From assembly GCA_040007095.1 (NCBI GenBank), contig JBDTVS010000049.1:73922-137921 (forward strand): 64,000 bases of DNA, in the 5' to 3' direction. Shown here piece after piece: positions 59,765 to 64,000 of this stretch. The number at the start of each line of letters is the position of its first letter. Position 1 is the first letter of the stretch. This DNA is from JBDTVS01 sp040007095 (GTDB taxonomy: Bacteria > Acidobacteriota > Vicinamibacteria > Vicinamibacterales > CAVVIG01). Under the pieces are notes generated by a model, which was not told the origin of the DNA, did not search any database, and was given only the letters and a program-made list of their open reading frames with translations. Made by a program: the position numbers and the translations under genes.

Positions 59765-61272
59765 CCGTTCAATCGGACCCAGGGATCCCAGGACGAGTGC
59801 GCGACCGAGCCAAACGCGTCGGGCTCGGCACCCTGTTCGCGCTCCTGTTCGTCTGCCGCCGCGATGGCAGCCAGAACGAAGGGAGGCGCCTCGGTCGGGA
59901 TCTGGGCGGCGATGGCCGCGCCCTCCGCATCGAGAAAGGCGGTGTCGATCTCGCCGGCGCGGAAGCGCGGATGTTCCAGGACGCCGATCAGGAACGCGAT
60001 ATTCGTGCGCACACCCAGAATCGGGAACTGGCGCAGCGCGGTCACGAGCCGGATCCGGGCCTGCTCGCGAGTCTCGGCCGACGCGATCACCTTGGCCAGC
60101 AGCGGATCGTAGTGGACCGACACCTCGCCGTGCTCCGCCACGCCGGAGTCGACGCGAACTCCCGGCATTCTCGGCTCCCGGTACAGCAGGATCCGGCCGG
60201 CCTGCGGCAGGAAGCCGCGCGCCGGGTCTTCCGCGTACACGCGTGCCTCGATGGCGTGCCCTCGCGACGTCACCGCCTCTTGCGCCCAGGGCAACGCCGC
60301 GCCGGCGGCCACGAGCAGCTGCGCGCTGACGAGATCCAGCCCGGTGATGCCTTCGGTCACTGGATGCTCGACCTGCAGGCGCGTGTTCATTTCGAGAAAG
60401 TAGAAGCGATCGGCGTTCCCGGATGCGTCGGCGCGCGCGAGCAGGAACTCGACGGTGCCGGCGTTGCGGTATTCGACCGCCGCCGCGGCGCGAACGGCGG
60501 CGTCGGTGATGCGCTCGCGCACCACCGGCGTCAATGCGGGTGAGGGGCTTTCCTCGATCACTTTCTGGTGGCGGCGCTGCGCCGAACACTCGCGCTCGAA
60601 CAGATGCACGATGCGCCCGTGGTGGTCGCCGAAAATCTGCACTTCGATGTGACGCGGCCGATCGACGAGGCGTTCGACGTAAAGCGTGCCGTCGCCGAAC
60701 GCCGCCGTCGCCTCGCGTCGTGCCGCCCGCACGGCGTCGTCGATGTCACCGGCATCACGAATGCTGCGCATGCCTTTGCCGCCGCCCCCGGCCGATGCCT
60801 TGACCAGCACCGGCAGGCCGACGCGATCGACCGCGCGCCGCAGGCCCTGGTCGGATTGGTCGTCCGGTGTTTCCCCTGGAACGACCGGCACTCCCGCCGA
60901 CTGCATCAGCCGGCGCGCTTCAATCTTTGAGCCCATTCTCGCGATCACCCCGGAGGGTGGACCGACGAACACGAGCCGTGCGCGCTCGCACGCTTGGGCC
61001 AATGCCGGGCTCTCCGAGAGGAAACCGTAGCCGGGGTGCAGCGCATCGGCGCCGGCGGATCGCGCCGCGGCGATGAGATTCGGAATCGAGAGATAGCTCT
61101 CGGCGGGCGTGGCCGGGCCGATATGGACGGCCCGATCTGCGGCCGCCACGTGCGGCGCTCGGGCATCGTCGTCCGAATAGACGGCGACGGTCTCCACGCC
61201 GAGCTCCCGACAGGCGCGAATGATCCGGATGGCGATCTCGCCCCGATTGGCAATAAGCAGGCGTTGGATCAT
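59752..61272 (-). CDS. Biotin carboxylase subunit (methylcrotonyl-CoA carboxylase alpha type)
   Basis: 506 aa from ATG 61272 (MIQRLLIANRGEIAIRIIRA). ATP-grasp biotin carboxylase: LHPGYGFLSESPALAQACER, KASAGGGGKGMRSI, the HRRHQKVIEESPS-type region, and FLEMNTRLQVEHPVTEGITG as signature. It ends DPWVRLNGWRT, near where fused alpha chains continue into a biotin transfer domain. The context (beta chain, hydratase, HMG-CoA lyase) points to methylcrotonyl-CoA as substrate (liuD/mccA role). A longer in-frame start would overlap the hydratase gene and is less likely. Confidence 0.93.
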   Translation of the reverse strand: MIQRLLIANRGEIAIRIIRACRELGVETVAVYSDDDARAPHVAAADRAVHIGPATPAESYLSIPNLIAAARSAGADALHPGYGFLSESPALAQACERARLVFVGPPSGVIARMGSKIEARRLMQSAGVPVVPGETPDDQSDQGLRRAVDRVGLPVLVKASAGGGGKGMRSIRDAGDIDDAVRAARREATAAFGDGTLYVERLVDRPRHIEVQIFGDHHGRIVHLFERECSAQRRHQKVIEESPSPALTPVVRERITDAAVRAAAAVEYRNAGTVEFLLARADASGNADRFYFLEMNTRLQVEHPVTEGITGLDLVSAQLLVAAGAALPWAQEAVTSRGHAIEARVYAEDPARGFLPQAGRILLYREPRMPGVRVDSGVAEHGEVSVHYDPLLAKVIASAETREQARIRLVTALRQFPILGVRTNIAFLIGVLEHPRFRAGEIDTAFLDAEGAAIAAQIPTEAPPFVLAAIAAADEQEREQGAEPDAFGSVAHSSWDPWVRLNGWRT

Positions 61273-61285
61273 GTCGGGCCGGATG

Positions 61286-62131
61286 TCATCCTCGAGCGAT
61301 TGGCGGTGGGATGCCGGCCGCATCTCCCGAAGCCGGGAACGGTTCTACCCAACCAGGCGTTCGCTTGTTCAGGAACGCCTTCAGTCCTTCCTGGCCCTCG
61401 GCCGACACGCGGCGGGTCGCGATTGCCCGGGCCGTGATCGACTCCGCGTCCGGGCGCTCACGATTCCAGACCTCCGCAATGAGCGCCTTGGCCTCGGCGA
61501 TGGCCTGCGGCGCGGCCGCCAGGATCTCTGCGAGGTATCCCGCCACGGTTGTGTCGAGCCGATCCTGTGGCACGACCGAGTGGACCAGGCCGATCTCTCT
61601 CGCGCGCGCGGCCGTGAATCGCGCGCCGGTCAGGAACAGCTCGCGCGCGGCCGACCGGCCGATTTTCGCGAGCACGAAAGGCGAAATCACTGCCGGGATA
61701 ATCCCCAGCCTGACTTCGGGGAACCCGAACGTCGCGGCTTCGTCCGCGACGACGATATCGCACACCGCGGCAAGACCGGCCCCTCCGCCCACGGCCGCGC
61801 CGTGAACGCGCCCGATGATCGGGACCGCAAGCGCCTCGATGGCGCCGAACATGCGGGACGCCGCCATCGCATCCTGCAGGTTCTCGTCCATGGTGTAGGC
61901 GACCGTTTTGGCCATCCAGGCGACGTCGGCGCCGGCGCAGAATGTCGGCCCGGCACCGGCCACGACCACGGCCCGGATCGCGCCGGCAGCCGCCGACTCA
62001 CGCACGCGCCCGGCCCACTCGGAGAGCTCCGCGATCATGCCTTCGTTGAACGCGTTGCGTACTTCCGGCCGGTTCAGCGTCAGATGCTCCACTGTGCCGT
62101 CACGTCTGGTCGTTAGGAACTGGTAGGACAT
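61286..62131 (-). CDS. Enoyl-CoA hydratase family, probable methylglutaconyl-CoA hydratase
   Basis: 281 aa crotonase. LNRPEVRNAFNEGMIAEL at the start, the oxyanion/CoA loop AGAGPTFCAGADVAWM, RVHGAAVGGGAGLAAVCDIV, and FGFPEVRLGIIPAVISPFVL with the catalytic Glu position. Between the two carboxylase chains and with HMG-CoA lyase downstream, hydration of 3-methylglutaconyl-CoA (LiuC role) is the likely reaction. The specificity is inferred from context. It starts 175 bp after the beta-chain gene, in a gap that carries repeats. Confidence 0.9.
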   Translation of the reverse strand: MSYQFLTTRRDGTVEHLTLNRPEVRNAFNEGMIAELSEWAGRVRESAAAGAIRAVVVAGAGPTFCAGADVAWMAKTVAYTMDENLQDAMAASRMFGAIEALAVPIIGRVHGAAVGGGAGLAAVCDIVVADEAATFGFPEVRLGIIPAVISPFVLAKIGRSAARELFLTGARFTAARAREIGLVHSVVPQDRLDTTVAGYLAEILAAAPQAIAEAKALIAEVWNRERPDAESITARAIATRRVSAEGQEGLKAFLNKRTPGWVEPFPASGDAAGIPPPIARG

Positions 62132-62200
62132 GGTTGCTGAACCACCGAGTCGTCATGAGCCATGAGTGCACCACGTTCCACGAAAGCGTGAGCGTTGAAC

Positions 62201-62219
62201 GTAGTGTCCGGCTTCAGCC
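62201..62219 (+). repeat. Half of a GTAGTGTCCG palindromic element, copy 3
   Basis: GTAGTGTCCGGCTTCAGCC matches the left half of the elements at 47394 and 52307. The mirrored half is missing or decayed. It lies inside the leucine cluster, between the hydratase and beta-chain genes. Confidence 0.65.
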
Positions 62220-62252
62220 AAACTATCGAACGGTGATCAAGAGAGTCACAGA

Positions 62253-62290
62253 ACCACAAAGAACACAAAGAACACAAAGAGCACAAAGAA
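62253..62290 (+). repeat. Four tandem CACAAAGAA 9-bp units
   Basis: CACAAAGAA at 62255, 62264 and 62282 and CACAAAGAG at 62273, exactly in phase, preceded by AAC. One arm only; no opposing arm was seen. It lies 16 bp beyond the stop codon of the beta-chain gene. Same unit type as in the ntrY-ntrX gap. Confidence 0.85.
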
Positions 62291-62306
62291 TGCAACGGTC
62301 GGTGAT

Positions 62307-63914
62307 TCACATGCGGAACACGCCGAATTTCGGCGCAGGCGTCGGCGCGTTCAGGGCCGCCGACAGCCCGAGCGCAAGCGCCTGCCTCGTATCGACCGGA
62401 TCCAGGATGCCGTCGTCCCACAGGCGAGCGGTGGAGTAGTAGGGCGATCCTTCGTGCTCGTACTTATCGAGGATCGGCCGGCGAATCTCGTCCTCGTCTT
62501 CGGCGGTGAACGGCTGGCCGTCGCGCGCGAGCTGGTCGCGTTTGACCGACGTGAGAACGCCCGCGGCCTGCTCGCCGCCCATCACCGAGATCCGCGCGTT
62601 GGGCCACATCCACAGCAGCCTCGGGTCGAAGGCGCGGCCGCACATCCCGTAGTTGCCCGCGCCAAAGGAGCCGCCGATGACGACCGTGAACTTGGGGACC
62701 ACGGAGTTGGCGACGGCGTGCACCAGTTTCGCGCCGTCCTTCGCGATGCCGGCGCGCTCGTACTGGCGGCCGACGATGAAGCCGGTGATGTTCTGGAGAA
62801 ACACGAGGGGGATGCCGCGCTGATTGCAGAGCTCGATGAAGTGCGTCGCCTTGAGCGCCGACTCCGAGAACAGCACGCCGTTGTTGGCGACGATGCCAAT
62901 CAGAAATCCGTGCAGCCTCGCGAAGCCGGTGACGAGCGTCGTCGCGTAGCGCTGCTTGAACTCGTCGAACCGCGATCCGTCCACGAGGCGGGCGACAATC
63001 TCGTGCACGTCGTATGCTTTGCGCGGGTCGGCGTTGACAATGCCGTAGATCTCGGCAGGATCGTAGTGCGGCTCCTCGGTCGCTGTCAGGTCGCCGGGCC
63101 GGGGCTTGGTGGTGTGCAGCGTCGAAACAATCGTCCGACACAGCTCCAGCGCATGGTCGTCGTTCTCGGCGAAGTAGTCGGCGACCCCGGACAGTCGGGT
63201 GTGCACATCGGCGCCGCCGAGCTCCTCGGCGGTGACTTCCTCGCCGGTGGCGGCCTTGACGAGCGGCGGCCCGCCAAGAAAGATGGTCCCCGTCCCCCGG
63301 ACGATGATCGTTTCGTCGGACATCGCCGGTACGTAGGCGCCGCCCGCGGTGCAGGAGCCCATCACCACGGCGACCTGCGGGATGCGTTCGGCGGACATGC
63401 GAGCCTGATTGAAGAAGATTCGTCCGAAGTGATCGCGATCGGGGAAGACTTCCGCCTGCAGCGGCAGAAACGCGCCGCCTGAATCGACCAGATACACGCA
63501 CGGCAGTCGATTGGCGAGCGCGATCTCCTGCGCCCGAACGTGCTTCTTCACGGTGATCGGATAGTAGGTTCCGCCTTTGACCGTGGCGTCGTTGGCGACG
63601 ATCAGGACGTCCCGGCCAGAGACACGGCCGATGCCGGTGACCAGGCCGGCGGCCGGCGCGTCGTTGTCGTACATGTCGACAGCGGCCAGCGGCGACAGTT
63701 CGAGAAACGGCGATCCACGATCGAGCAGCCGCTCGACGCGTTCGCGCACCGGGAGCTTGCCCTGATCGCGATGTCGCTGGAGATACTTGGGGCCGCCGCC
63801 CTGCCGGGCCGTTTCGGTTCGCTCGCGCAGTTGCGCGACCAGCTGCCGCATGCGATCACGATTGGCCGTGAACGTCTGGTCGTGTGGGTCAACCTGGGAC
63901 GCAAGCAGTTCCAT
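62307..63914 (-). CDS. Methylcrotonyl-CoA carboxylase beta (carboxyltransferase) subunit
   Basis: 535 aa, normal length for LiuB/MccB. KYLQRHRDQGKLPVRERVER, ECH-like oxyanion loops (DSGGAFLPLQAEVFPDRDHF; VMGSCTAGGAYVPAMSDETI) and the second half FLQNITGFIVGRQYERAGIA, GGSFGAGNYGMCGRAFDPRL, ISVMGGEQAAGVL. The FGRIFFNQARMSAERIPQVA stretch favours methylcrotonyl- or geranyl-CoA over propionyl-CoA carboxylase. First gene of the cluster in this window; the isovaleryl-CoA dehydrogenase gene is not seen. Confidence 0.94.
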   Translation of the reverse strand: MELLASQVDPHDQTFTANRDRMRQLVAQLRERTETARQGGGPKYLQRHRDQGKLPVRERVERLLDRGSPFLELSPLAAVDMYDNDAPAAGLVTGIGRVSGRDVLIVANDATVKGGTYYPITVKKHVRAQEIALANRLPCVYLVDSGGAFLPLQAEVFPDRDHFGRIFFNQARMSAERIPQVAVVMGSCTAGGAYVPAMSDETIIVRGTGTIFLGGPPLVKAATGEEVTAEELGGADVHTRLSGVADYFAENDDHALELCRTIVSTLHTTKPRPGDLTATEEPHYDPAEIYGIVNADPRKAYDVHEIVARLVDGSRFDEFKQRYATTLVTGFARLHGFLIGIVANNGVLFSESALKATHFIELCNQRGIPLVFLQNITGFIVGRQYERAGIAKDGAKLVHAVANSVVPKFTVVIGGSFGAGNYGMCGRAFDPRLLWMWPNARISVMGGEQAAGVLTSVKRDQLARDGQPFTAEDEDEIRRPILDKYEHEGSPYYSTARLWDDGILDPVDTRQALALGLSAALNAPTPAPKFGVFRM

Positions 63915-63959
63915 GGGGTCAACGAATCATCGGGGGCGTCGGGCGCTTAGGACCCGTAG

Positions 63960-64000
63960 ATGAATAACGTGCGCATTCTGGCCGCCGATGCATCCCGCCG
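63960..64000 (+). CDS. Possible start of a divergent gene, cut by the window edge
   Basis: ATG 63960 with AGGA about 7 nt upstream opens a frame reading MNNVRILAADASR. It is divergent from the carboxyltransferase gene. Too short to identify. Confidence 0.35.
   Translation, partial: MNNVRILAADASR

Noticed and set aside
62253..62290. Possible CRISPR-like array
   Set aside because: The units are 9 bp and directly adjacent, with no spacers and no cas genes in the window.
1..64000. tRNA and rRNA genes
   Set aside because: Scanned by eye for T-loop (GTTCGAATC-like) and acceptor pairing; no convincing candidate. A covariance-model scan would be decisive.

Overview
The window is about 64 kb of GC-rich bacterial chromosome, densely coded on both strands. 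Gene content points to an environmental diderm, most likely Acidobacteriota of the Vicinamibacteria type. The pointers are a carboxypeptidase-regulatory-domain TonB receptor, a DUF1592/DUF1552 pair, CRTAC1 (ASPIC/UnbV) and TPR secreted proteins, a reaction-centre-like cytochrome c, a long-type IspH and a leucine-catabolic carboxylase cluster. The lineage is inferred from gene content; there is no rRNA in the window.

Layout. 1-6665 (minus) runs from an ECF sigma factor and its zinc-finger anti-sigma factor into ispH, a Spy/CpxP-like protein, a TolC channel and an efflux adaptor that leaves the window. 6.9-14.2 kb (plus) holds pckA, gatB, a small unknown gene, glycerate kinase and RNase R. 14.2-20.8 kb (mostly minus) has tatA, a geranylgeranyl-reductase-like flavoprotein, a TonB protein (plus), groEL-groES under a CIRCE operator, a free-standing Fis-type HTH protein and purC. 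20.9-26.5 kb (plus) has a lipid-flippase-like membrane protein, nrdR and an NtrY/NtrX two-component pair. 26.5-31.5 kb is a five-gene, end-overlapping glycan cluster (two GT4 glycosyltransferases, FkbM methyltransferase, DUF2334 deacetylase-like protein, second methyltransferase). 31.6-38.6 kb is an envelope and phospholipid block (TPR protein, RDD protein, pgpA, cinA, plsY, gpsA, ftsY, lipoprotein).

38.8-57.7 kb is dominated by exported proteins: TonB receptor, cytochromes c, SnoaL-like protein, DUF1592 and DUF1552 (Tat signal), ankyrin protein, metallo-beta-lactamase-fold hydrolase, CRTAC1 protein, WapI-type immunity-like protein, TPR protein and M48 protease. 58.0-63.9 kb is a ferredoxin-like gene divergent from a leucine/isovalerate degradation cluster (carboxyltransferase, enoyl-CoA hydratase, biotin carboxylase, biotin carrier, HMG-CoA lyase).

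The main unexplained structure is in the intergenic DNA of 24.8-62.3 kb. There are three families of small dyad elements. The first is built on a 9-bp unit of the CACCGAGNN/CACAAAGNN type, and two 76-bp copies sit in inverted orientation on either side of the metallo-hydrolase gene. The second is a palindrome ending in GTAGTGTCCG. The third is built around CTAGCAGG(C/T)TGCTGAAAAA and AGAACTGAGAA-type arms. No tRNA, rRNA, CRISPR array, phage or transposase gene was seen.
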